Source: Chrysomallon squamiferum
Lineage: Eukaryota > Mollusca > Gastropoda > Neomphalida > Peltospiridae
Length of the DNA stretch: 64,000 bases
Direction: 5' to 3'
NCBI GenBank assembly: GCA_012295275.1
Contig: CM022667.1
Location: 6,733,832-6,797,831, forward strand
In this document: piece after piece, positions 12,160-23,059 of the stretch
Numbering within the stretch: the stretch's first letter is position 1
How the letters are laid out: every line of letters starts with the position of its first letter
The notes under the pieces: model-generated
Databases searched by the model: none
What the model was told of the DNA's origin: nothing
What the model saw: only the letters and a program-made list of their open reading frames with translations
Program-made: the position numbers and the translations under genes

Positions 12160-13684
12160 TGTGTGTGTAAAACCTATTAATAATATTATCATTTTGAAAA
12201 TAGTATATAGTAATAGTATTCTTATGTCATCGTTTTATAATATATTCTTTTAAGATTTTAATAATTTATTAATTTGCATTTTTTTTTTTTTTCCATAGTT
12301 GCAAACAAACCATAAACAGATTTGGTTATTCATGTATTATTTGTGATCATGATATTGGTAATTACCCAAGAAAGGAAAAAGTTTCATTACATTTAATGCT
12401 GCACTGTTAAAACTGGAACAAGTACAAAAGTAATTAAGGACAAAAATAATGAACTTTGAATTAGTTTTTATTCATTATTTGATTGATACAAGAATATTAA
12501 ATTACAATAAATATGTTGTATATTACAATTTAATGTTCATTTATATAAATTAATTCCTATGATTACACAAAAGTTAATATAACAGTCAATGCAATATTAT
12601 TGCACATTCACATAATTTCATAATTAAATAGATACAGATAAATTAACTGCAAAGATAATTAACCTGTTACAGAGCCAATTATTACAAAGTAAAAATTGTG
12701 TCATATTTAAAAGTGTTTATAAATTTATAAAATTGTAAGAAATAATGCACACATAATGAATACAAGTTACTAAATACTAAAAATTACAAAACAGAAAAAT
12801 AAAAAGCTGTATTAATGGTGTGTGTTATATAAAATAATCTCAAAAATGAACCTGAATTCCAAAGGCATAAAACAATTTAACAAGAGTGTGCATTTAATCA
12901 ACATCTTTTTCTGATACTTTTTAACATTTAAATAATAAAAATAAAAATAAAAAAATAAAATAAAAAAAATAAAATAATCAAATTAGGAATGTTTATATTA
13001 TATTTTTAATGAATAATTATTTACATCAAGTACAACAAGTTAAAATATCACAACCTATCCGAAGACAAATGTTTGTTATAAGTTCTATACAATGTTTGTA
13101 ACCATAATAAATATAAAATAAATGTAGAATATTAAATAAATAGAAAGTGTTGTTTTATGCATAGTTATGTTAATATACTGCTGCTTAAAACAGCTGAAGG
13201 CTTTATTTGTGAAAAGTACAGAACAAAAACAACATCTCAAAAATATTATTTTAAACATTCATGAATCGAAAAATAATAAATTCAACTCCTATGTCATGAA
13301 TAAAATATCTGATTTAAATTTGTAAAAACAGCCATCTTCAACGTAATAAAACAATATACTTGACACTGAATGATAAATTTTACATGAATTAGAAAGTAAT
13401 ATGAATTTTTAAACCTAATTACCACAAATACTATTATCCCATAAAAATAGTGGGATCAAATAATAATTTTCAAAGTTTGATAATAATTCTTTTTGTGATC
13501 TGCTTTGCTGTCCTAACTACATTTATTAACAAAAATTTCATAAAGTAAAATGTTTTACATTTTGACAGATAAGAACAAAATGTCCAAAACATGGTGAAAA
13601 TAACAAAGGAAAAATCATTCTAATTGAAAATGCAATTAAGTTCATTGTCTGTTGAAGTCCTGAGAAAAATTTTCCAAAATTTTT
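12160..13684. other. Intergenic, AT-rich; 3' flank of ML gene A
   Basis: Between the TANGO6 promoter region and the stop codon of ML gene A. Very AT-rich; the part nearest 13,684 is presumably the 3'UTR of gene A (minus-strand AATAAA candidates near 13,519 and 13,202). I see no other gene. Confidence 0.4.
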
Positions 13685-15749
13685 TTATTTCTGGATTGCT
13701 ACATTGATAGCAGCACACACGTACACAGCTCCCTTGTCATCTGTGACTGACGCCAAAATCTTGTACTTTGTCTAAAGTTAAAATTTATATTTCAAAATAC
13801 ATGACAACAGTTAATTATTAATCAAAATTCTTTTAATGAGACGTTAAACAAGTTTTCATTAATATTTTACAAATGTCATTAATATATTAAAAACTTTTTC
13901 TTAAATAAATCTTTATTGATATTATATACATTTTATTTAAATAATCATTAATATTTTTAAAACAGGTTTATTCCCATTATAATATATATTGAAATATATT
14001 TTATCTTAGCAAGTAATCATTAATTAAAAATAATACCTATAAACAAAATATCAATCAAATTTAAATATTCTTTATCAACTATTATTAATTAAAACTGCAT
14101 TGAACAGCACTGTTGTGAAATATATGATGTAATAATAGCTATATACACATAAATACAAATAATATTAATTCTTACATTGATTTTATTTATTATACTTACA
14201 GGAGGCATCATGCTGATATCCTTAATGGTGTATGGTAGATTGATTTTTTCTGAAACATAAAAATAAGTGAATATAAAATAATTTAACTGTTGTTTGATGT
14301 TAGCACTCACAAAAAAATAACCTTTTATCATTAAATTTAGTTTTATTATTAAAATATTCACCATCACAAACTATATTAATAACAATCTGTTTGTGTTTAT
14401 GCCAAGTGTTCCATACTTTTGAACTTGATTAACATAATTAAAAATGTCTGAAGCTGATTAGTTCAAATCTTGTCTGTTTATTCCAGTGATTTACTCACGT
14501 CCTTTCCTGATGGGACAGTTCAAGCCAACCTGTGGAATGACGGTAGCACAGGTCAAGTTTCTGCTGGATAACTAGAATCCCATCCATGTACACCAGCAGC
14601 TTTATTGTTCCTTTTGACAGGTTTTCCGCTGGAATAACAATTGTGTATATATTAAACACACTGCATCTTCAAGACATGTTCAGATGTGATTTCAGTTCAG
14701 TCTCTGAATATTAGTTGTTTTTGTAAAGAAATAAAATTGTTCCTGAGCCATATAAATGACTGTTAATTATAAAATATACTGTACTAACAAGTTTAGGTAA
14801 GATCTGATAAGAAACCATGTTTAGCATAGCTAAAAGGAAAGAAAAAAATAACATTATTAAAAAAAATAACTTACAAGAAGTCAAGTTTAACTGAATAGAA
14901 ACACTGTCTGTGGTCTTTGGTTTTTTTGGCTGCCAGGTCAATGAGAAACTGTGACTTGGTGGTCCTGAAATGAAAGACATGGATAATTATCATCATTATG
15001 ATGATTACAGTGATAATATGTGAGCCCAGTTCTTGTATGATGACATAAAATCATATACCACAGACTTTGTTATTTGAAGCTGAAATAAAAACAGTAGGTA
15101 CACAACTGAGCTGGATTGATCTCTAACCCATCAAATGTCAACAGCAAACAACAGCTTACATGTTTATATGCATGAGAAACACTTACAACCATTTCAATAT
15201 GTAGAAATGATAAAAAAAATATTAATCACATTGAGACTTCAATGTTTAACAATCCTAATGCAACCAAAATTCTGTTGTGACTTCTGTATGGGATTTTTCA
15301 TATTCAGGATTCCTGTTTAACAAAATCAGCTAACAGGACTAAGCAACTGGCGTAATTACATTACAAAAACACTGTTTTTTCTAAGAAAATGTAAGTATGA
15401 CAGAGTTAACCAGAAACCTGAAAGAAAGATCAGTAAGAAGTTGTGGCTAACTGAGATTCTGCACCGAGTGACACTCACCACAGTTAGTGGCATGTCCTTC
15501 ATCTCCAACATTCCCTCTCACCAACTCAGCAGTTCCAAACCTCAAAATGTTCTCCAGGATATCAGACTTCTTCTTGTCTAGATCATCTCTCAAGTGGTGA
15601 ATTTCATCTGAATCCCATATCGTATTCAAAATATTCTTCGGTTCTTCATTTTTCACCACTTCCTTCAAAATTTCAGGAATCTGGTGCAAGTTCCAGAAAG
15701 CTGCTGTTCCAGACAAACATAACATAAAACAGACAAACAGTTTCTCCAT
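13685..15749 (-). CDS. Secreted ML-domain lipid-binding protein, gene A (frameshifted as printed)
   Basis: Five exons: 15749-15479, 14964-14875, 14628-14499, 14249-14200, 13771-13685; phases 1,1,1,0 as in the sister genes. Exon 1 encodes a signal peptide, then FWNLHQIPEILKEV and a helix-rich stretch ending GHATNCG. Exons 2-5 give an ML (MD-2-related lipid-recognition) beta-sandwich: GPPSHSFSLTW, KGTIKLLVYMDG, then the disulfide pair region, DISMMPP, and VYVCAAINVAIQ at the end. ML proteins (NPC2, GM2 activator, MD-2) bind sterols, lipids or glycolipids in a cavity, in lysosomes or outside the cell. In exon 3, after conserved LDLC, the frame breaks at about 14,545-14,550: restoring the family pattern needs two more bases, consistent with loss of one TG from a TGTG. 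As printed, the last 60 or so residues are lost. It may be a pseudogene or a sequence error. Confidence 0.75.
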
Positions 15750-15761
15750 CGTAAATGAATC

Positions 15762-17156
15762 TGTTTAAAATAGAAATAATTATTTATTACATGACTGGAG
15801 ACATACACAACATGCTATATATGAAAAATGAACGGACAAGACTGATGTGAAGCAGTGTTTAGTGCAAAGCTATGAAAGTGATCATATATTGATTAATTCT
15901 AAATCCTCACACTCCAACCACCTTGAGGTTCATTGGTTTAAACTAACTTTTCTGTATTGAAAAAGTTAATGTTAGTTATTTATGAATACATCAATTTATA
16001 ATTTAAAAAAAAAAACATTTCCTGTTGTTTATTTTTACCTGTTGGTTCTCTTATTAATATGCTTGGTGTATAAAGCAATCAAAAACTGAAACAGAAATGC
16101 ATCAAACATGTTAAAACTTGCAAATGTACACAACTATTTCAAACATACTAAATATTTTGTTAACTGCCAATAACGCAAAGCTAGCCAAATATGCGTTTCT
16201 AAAACGTCAACAGAGAACACTGCCAACCAGTTACTTAATTACACAATATTCCAGAAACTGAATAATCAGAATATAAATGTGCTCGACTAGTTTCAGACAT
16301 ATCACATCTGAATATTTATTTTGTAATGATGTATATATTTTGTATTTACATTTTATGGTTATGCTTTATATCAGTGATATTATCACCACTAAACCGTATA
16401 CTCTAAACACAAAACAGACCCAAGCAATTAAAACAGATATAGAAACAACGAAATATTCGATCTAAAAAATAACACATATGCCGCTTTCATCTTTAAATTT
16501 GTCAAGTTGGTACTACTGTTAGTACTAACAGTAGTAGTACTACTTCAGTATTTCATCTACTTGGCTTGGCTTAGACATGCTATTATAACTATTACAATAA
16601 CTTAGTATATAGTATACTATAATATAGTCTATAGACTAATAGAGTATAGTCGAGACTTTAGTTTAGTATATTATAATATAGCCGATTCAGCGATTGTCAA
16701 ACATTTATACTCAAATAAGTCCAGTGCAAAAATAAACATCACATGTAAAGTGATAATAATCATTCCATATGGGATGATTAACTTATCAATAAATTACAAT
16801 TTAATATCAAATACATTACTTCTTAGGAACCCTATTTGTACAACATAAACAACTCGAACCTAATCACGTGCCTTTCAACCTGGTTAATTTAGAGTAATTT
16901 CCCCTGAAATAATCCCCATAACAGAGTTACGTTAGTAAGTATCGTGTATAAAATAAAAATTATTCATTAGGAAAACTTTAATAATAATGTTTATGTAAAG
17001 GAGTGTTTGTAATATAAAAATAAATGTTTATTTAGAATGAAAGTGATAAAGTTATTTTGTTTTAGTGTAAATCTAAGTCGTTTGTTTTAATAATAAACCT
17101 TTCTGCAGCCGTGTATCAGAACCCGTAAAATTACTTCATTAACTTTCATGAACATT

Positions 17157-17204
<48 letters not shown>

Positions 17205-17342
17205 GTTGTAATAGTAGTAGTCCTAAGAATAAAAATAAATAATTAAAGACAAATTCAGAAATTGTTATGTAAATATTTTATTTTTATTTATTTTTGTTTG
17301 TTGATTAAAATTAATCAGAATTTGGATAAAAATTAAATAAAT

Positions 17343-17386
<44 letters not shown>

Positions 17387-18944
17387 GCAGATAAAAAAAC
17401 CCTAAACATTCCAAACACTCCTATATGAGTATATCTAAACTGAAAATTGCATTTTTATTTTAAGAACTAAATGATGATAATAATCATAAGCATATGATCA
17501 GTTGATGAACTATGGAATGTTTATGTCCAAAATATTTGGTTCAAAACATCTGCATAGAGTTTATGACTGACTTGCAAACTAGATGTGGTGTTACCCAGAT
17601 GAGAAATTTAATTAAAGTGAAATTACATATCTACGTTGGTTCTGGAGCAAACTATTGGATTGTGTCTGTTTTTTGTATAGTACCTCTTCAGTTTTTCAAG
17701 ACTAATGTTTATGTATATCTGTATGTGAACAAGTTTATCTTTATGAATTAAGTACCTGACAGAACTGACTTTGCTGCTGACATCAGCTCACATTGAAATA
17801 AGAAGATTGGTATGTACTGATAAGAAGTTTATTTTTGTCCTAACACACATTTTTAATTATACTTTTATACTTTGTCAAGTCTCTTCTGATTAATGTTATT
17901 TTTTTTTTTTTTTGATGCTATTCAGTTTTTTTTAATAATCCCTATAAGTCTTACAGAGTTTGTTCAGTAAACCCATTTCCATTCCTGACTAAAGTGTTGA
18001 AGTAGTTTTACAGTTAATCTTTTGAAATGCACAATCAACTAAAAAGTTAATTAGAAAAAACACCAAAACAAATATAAATTTGTTTTATTATGAAAATGCA
18101 AAAAATGCTATAAAAAATATATATAAAAGCAATGACAATACTAGAGCACAGCATTAAAATAAAATAAAAATGAATAACAACATTATGTGGTTTTATCTGT
18201 AGACAGTATTAGCAAACTATAATTCCTTATCTGGAAAGAACAAATAACAGTGACAACCTATAATAATAATGTAGGAATATTGTAAATAGACAGTACTGGA
18301 AGAACTTTCAAATTATTTAAAATATAATCCAATGTAAATACTGTTCAACCAGTCATTTGCTGCAAATATTGAAATCAAAATTAATGATTATTTTGGAAAC
18401 CAATCAAAATGACTAAATACCACTTAAACATCATTGCATTATTAAAAATCTCTTCTTTTTTTCCCCTCACTTATTAACAGCCTCATATAATTTAATATTT
18501 TAACCTTATGTTTTTATTTATAAAAAAATTATTTTAAGTAAAAAGATATTCTGGGTTAATGTCATTTCAGTAAAGCTTTGTCCTATAAAAATGACTAGCT
18601 ACTACACATAATAAACAAAGTTCTGTTATGTAAATAACGAAGGATTACTAATTAAAAATAAAAGAAAATGCAAAAAGCACAAAATAATTTTAAAACTAAA
18701 GAATAAAACAATTTTTAAAAATTTGATTCAAAAAAAGATTCAGAATAACATATAAAACAGACAGTAAGGTAATTCCAGTATGTAACAAGGGTAATTGTGT
18801 AATAATATTTAAAAATTAAAATCCTGTTTAAATACAAAAATACAAATACTTTCTCAGTAGTATAACTAGTGTTACTAAACTTAGGAATCTGATAGGAAAT
18901 ATTTTAAGTAAATTAAAATAATCAGAGAAAAAGTGTTTGTTAAA
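15762..18944. other. Upstream region of gene A and 3' flank of gene B; start of duplication unit 1
   Basis: A minus-strand acceptor (AAACAG before ATTCATTT) lies just upstream of the gene A start codon near 15,761, so gene A has an upstream 5'UTR exon not precisely located. From about 16,930 the sequence matches the left ends of the other two units (starting about 23,220 and 30,570), sharing landmarks such as TTTAATAATAATGTTTATGT and TTACATATCTACGTTG. Microsatellites: (AAT)n at 17,159-17,204 and (AT)n at 17,346-17,383. A plus-strand reading frame at 17,512-17,751 is not preserved in the other units. Confidence 0.6.
16511..16536. repeat. Perfect 26-bp palindrome
   Basis: The 13-base half TACTACTGTTAGT is followed directly by its reverse complement with no spacer. 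Further AT-rich palindromes follow at 16,600-16,680, including a 14-base TAGTCTATAGACTA. They lie between gene A and the start of the duplicated units. Confidence 0.9.
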
Positions 18945-19043
18945 TCAGTAATGAATTTTAAATTTCAGTTCTGCACAAAGGAAAACAGCAGATTTCGCAT
19001 CCAGAATTTTAGCTACTATCCTGTAGTTTGCCTGAAATAAATA

Positions 19044-19079
<36 letters not shown>

Positions 19080-21615
19080 TAATAATAAATAATAATAGAA
19101 TAAAACAAAACTAACTAAAATTACAAATAATAAAAATCAAAAAAAGAAAAAATAGAAAGAAAAACATTAATAAAACCAAAACCCCTGTGAAACTTACCTA
19201 TAATGACACATAGAATAATCATAAATTTTACAATCTTTACGAAGTATTTTTGTTAGTAAAACAATTTCAGGTAATTGTTTTTGTCATGAGGGGAACTATC
19301 CATACACAAAGAAATACAAATATTACAAACATACATAAACCCATCCATCCACCCATTTATTTATATTACATACACATGCCCATCTGCGATACATATGCAT
19401 ATATGATAGGTGATATTTTGTTTGCTATGTAAAATTATTATTAAATATTTATGCTGTACTTACAGTTGGTAAGATACTGATATCCGAGAAAGAATGTGAA
19501 AAACTTATTTGTTCTGAAACAAAAATATTTAATTTGAAATGAAATAAATAAATATACAAAACTAAAACCAAAAATTAGTTCAACTAACAGTCCTACATTT
19601 ATAAACTGATGCTTTCTGTTTTTAAGTCATTGAATTACATGTTTTACACACGTTTGCAAAGAAAGATTAAAACTGAATATCTATTTTTACTAGTTATTTA
19701 GAATGCTATTTGTAACTTTATGTATTATTGTTTTTTTTGGATGAATTATAAAATAAAATTTTTATTTTTAATAGCAGGTGTCAGATTAATGTTGTTTTAA
19801 TTATACATACCTCCCTTTTTAATGGGACACTTCTTTCCAATTATGATCAGTTTTTTGCACAAATCGAATTTGTCCTGAATAATAGGAGTTCCTTCCATGT
19901 ACATCATAACATCAATAGTTCCACTCTTGACATCAGCAGCTGACAACCAACCCCACAAAAAAAAAAAAAAAAAAATATATATATATAAAAAAGCAAATAC
20001 AGACAACACAAATTTCATCCAGGTGATGTAGTATGTTCAAGATCTTGCTGCAGATGCATCTTGGTGGATGTTGAAAGTTCCACCTGTGTGTTCTAACAGT
20101 AGCCAGTATGTGTTCCAACTGTGTGTTCTGTCAGTAGCCAGTGTATTCCAGCTGTGCTCTGTCAGTAGCCAGTATGTCTTCCAGCTGTTTTCTGTCAGTA
20201 TCCAGTATGTGTTCCAGCTGTGTGTTCTGTCAGTAGCCAGTATGTGTTCCAGTTATTTATCTTGTTATTATAACACACTTAGTAACAACTGACTGTGAGA
20301 AGGAAATGGGGATGTAGTAATGTTTGGTAGAAAGTTCTCCTACACTGCAGATTTCTCACAGTTTTTAAACCTCAAACCAAGCATTCAAACACTGAGGTGT
20401 CACAACCTGTTAAAATCAGTATTTGTGGACAGCTGTTCTTAGACAGTGCAAAGATCTCATGCATGAACAGCCAGAGTGAATTCCCTAGTAATATGTACAC
20501 CAGTCAGTATTTCACTTTAAGTATACTAGTTCAAATCTGAGAAGAAAAAGTTGAGTAAAATTATCCAGTAAGGTTTGTTTGACAAAATAATTTTAAAAAT
20601 TTAAACTGTCAGATCTTCATTTATGTTTATCATAATACTGATATGAGAAACAAATGTCAAGTAAAAACATTTGATAATATTTAAATATGAATTTAAATAT
20701 TATCAAATGTTTTTTTATTTTTTATAATTATTATTACTGAAAACTAAACTTACCTGAAATCACATTTAAATGAAATTCAACACTGTCAGTAACCTTTGGG
20801 TTTGCAGGTTCCCAGGTGAGTGTAAAATTGTGAGATGGTGGTCCTGTAAAATTTTAAAATAGCACTTTAGTCTTGAGTATAGTCTGTTTGTAGATTACAG
20901 ACCATTTCCAAAATAGTATGGTTTCTGTCATCAGCTACAGGATGTCGGTTTTGGTTTAATGACATCATTAGGGTACACTGGTTAAGTTTCTGTCAGTATC
21001 TGTTTGGATGTGAAATGTTTGTGTAATGGTATGAAAATGTACTGAAGCACTGGTTGTAATTTCTGTCACTAATAATTATTACTGAATGTTAGAATGTTTT
21101 AATTCCTACATATTTCCACTGATTAAGAGAAAATTTACTGATTAAGAGAAAATTTACTTTATTTCTATTAACAAATTGTTTATAAATTCTGTCTCGCAGT
21201 ACATAATTATATTAATGAGACTGTCGATTCAGAAGTCATGAATTGCTGGTTAGGTTGTGAAATGACACAGTCTGCCTGAGATGAGGACTGAACCATAGCT
21301 ATATCTCACCACATACAGTTTGATATATCAGTAAAACTCACCACAGTTTGTAGCATGTCCCTGGTCATCTGCAGGTGCTAATGGTCTTTTGAGTGAATGA
21401 AATCGTATCATACTTTTCAGAAATCTGTCTTTGTCACCAGCAAGATTTTCCTTAACAAACTGAAGCTCATCAGAACTAAATATTTCCTTCAAGATATCTT
21501 TTGCCTCCCCACTCTCTCCTGTTTTCTGCAGCAGACGTAGTTTTTTCAGATTCCAAAATGCTGTTGTGTTTGATAAACTCAGTATAGTCAAAACAAGGAA
21601 GAAAATATTCTTCAT
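18945..21615 (-). CDS. Secreted ML-domain lipid-binding protein, gene B
   Basis: Five exons: 21615-21342, 20843-20754, 19939-19811, 19513-19464, 19031-18945, intact, about 209 residues. Signal peptide at residues 1-18 or so, then a helical 'FWNLKKL' extension ending GHATNCG at the exon 1 end. The ML domain follows: PPSHNFTLTWEP, SGTIDVMMYMEG, DLCKKL..IGKKCPIKKG, then LPTANYRIVAKILDAKS and FLCAEL near the C-terminus. Four cysteines match the outer (CG...LCA) and inner (DLC...KCP) disulfides of NPC2; the NPC2 CxxxxC pair is absent. ML proteins hold lipids between two beta sheets; the ligand here is unknown. Exon 1 has an acceptor directly upstream of the ATG (TTTTCCAG before TGTTGG) and a likely 5'UTR exon near 21,827-21,870. 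Stop is TGA at 18,945-18,947. Confidence 0.88.
20075..20250. repeat. 33-35 bp minisatellite, about 5-6 copies (intron 2 of gene B)
   Basis: Units of the form CCAGTATGTGTTCCAGCTGT plus GTGTTCTGTCAGTAG. The same repeat occupies the same intron in genes C and D at far higher copy number. It generates Cys/Ser/Val-rich reading frames on both strands that are not genes. Confidence 0.95.
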
Positions 21616-21826
21616 TTTGTATTACTTTTTAACCAACACTGGAAAACAAGAAGAAAAGAAGTTATCATACTAAAAAAAATCTAGAACAACATGAAAAATG
21701 AGGATGTTATATAAAATAAATGTTTTACTCATTTCGATGCAGTTACGTTTAATAGTCATAATTTGTAAAACTTCGATAGCTACATTTATTTTATTTACAC
21801 ATTGATTGTAAAATGTTAAAACAAAC

Positions 21827-21900
21827 CTGAAAGAAGAATAAATTCAATGTTTAATTTACAAGAAATATTTCCTGCATCTAACTAATGAGGAAACTTTATA
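21827..21900 (-). promoter_or_regulatory. Candidate promoter and 5'UTR exon of gene B
   Basis: On the minus strand a TATAAAG-like box (plus TTTATA at 21,895-21,900) lies about 70 bases upstream of CTTTCAG followed by GTTTGT, a plausible donor at 21,827. The arrangement is repeated upstream of gene C (29,148-29,221) and gene D (37,629-37,702). Inference only; no transcript evidence. Confidence 0.35.
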
Positions 21901-22774
21901 AATAAAACCTTCCTCTTTGGGCTAGTTGCTTCCCTTCGTTGATCTTACGTACTAGTTAAATATATTACTGAAAGCAGTAGTAAAATGAAACAGGTCAGCG
22001 CATGTTATCCACAATAAAATAAATATTCAAACGTCTAAAATAGCCATTAATTTTCATTTTCGTCACTAATAGAATATTGGAAAAACTATCTCTTTTAATT
22101 GTAAGAAGTAATTTAATTTAAATAAATTATTTATCAACAAGTTACAATAAACAGTAGATTTTACACTGCCTGTGATAGGTCTGTTAATGGCGTATTATGT
22201 AAATTACATGGGAAATTAGCCCATGGATAAACTAAAAACGAGCACAAATAGAAAAGATACACGCTTGAATTTACGTAGCTGTTTTTATTTAAAAAAAATT
22301 AAATTCATGTACACACCTGTAAAAAGATGTTATCAGGAAAATTTCATTATTAATAAAAAAGAAACAAAAAATAAATAATATAATAATGTAATAACAACAA
22401 TAAATAAATCTCATATTGCTGAAGAAAAAGATATAGTCATAAAAATTGTTCATTGTTAAATATATTACTACTGCTAATAAATGTTTATCTGCAGATAATT
22501 ATTAATTTACTATCACAACAATAAATGAATAAATTAATAATTGATTAAATGAACAGGTAACTTTTAGAAAATAATACTATCTCTGACAACCCAACACTCA
22601 TCAGTAGTAAAACATAAAAGTCCTTTTTCATCACAGAAAACATCAAACACTATTTGACAAAACAGCATTTGTAAGTTTGTAAGTTGTGTACACATTGTTG
22701 CGATTGTATCGTTGTATGTTTACGTTTGCCAATGTGGCGTCTGCTAATATCAACTCTTTTCCCTGTACTCTTAC

Positions 22775-23042
22775 CACAGTTTACTGCATGACCTGGTTCA
22801 GCTGAAACACCTGAAGATGTCTGAAGTATTCCAACACGCAGAATATTTTCCAAAAAATTAGCTTCTTCGTTTACACTGTTCTCATTCGAGTGATGTGCAT
22901 TCCACATTTTATCAATGATTTTCCTTGGTTCTTCATTTTTGATCACGTTGTGTACAAGATCAGGTAGTTGGTTCAGCCTCCAGAAAGCCTCAAAGATGGA
23001 CAAACACGCCAGAAACAGAAAACTGAGTAGAATCTTTGACAT
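22775..23042 (-). CDS. Orphan first exon of gene-E type (unit 1)
   Basis: A complete coding first exon: ATG at 23,042, signal peptide MSKILLSFLFLACLS, then AFWRLNQLPDLVHNVIKN and a helical stretch ending GHAVNCG, with a donor (GTAAGAG) in phase 1. It corresponds to exon 1 of gene E (41,059-40,792) but no exons 2-5 of its own follow. The next exon downstream is exon 1 of gene B; splicing past that to gene B exon 2 (20,843) would keep the frame. An acceptor (CTTTGTAG before ATAAAAAG) lies at about 23,081, implying an upstream 5'UTR exon, which I cannot find because homology to the gene E upstream region stops near 23,212. It may be an alternative first exon or a relic. Confidence 0.6.
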
Positions 23043-23059
23043 TTTTTCCCCTGGAAACT

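Noticed and set aside
17512-17751. 79-codon plus-strand frame between genes A and B
   Set aside because: The homologous stretches in units 2 and 3 (from about 23,590 and 30,940) do not keep the frame, and there is no recognisable domain.
22650-22774. Extension of the orphan exon past NCG (continuing KSTGKRVDISRRH)
   Set aside because: Gene E and the shared GTAAGAG donor show the exon ends at 22,775; the extension is intron read-through. The same applies at 30,124.
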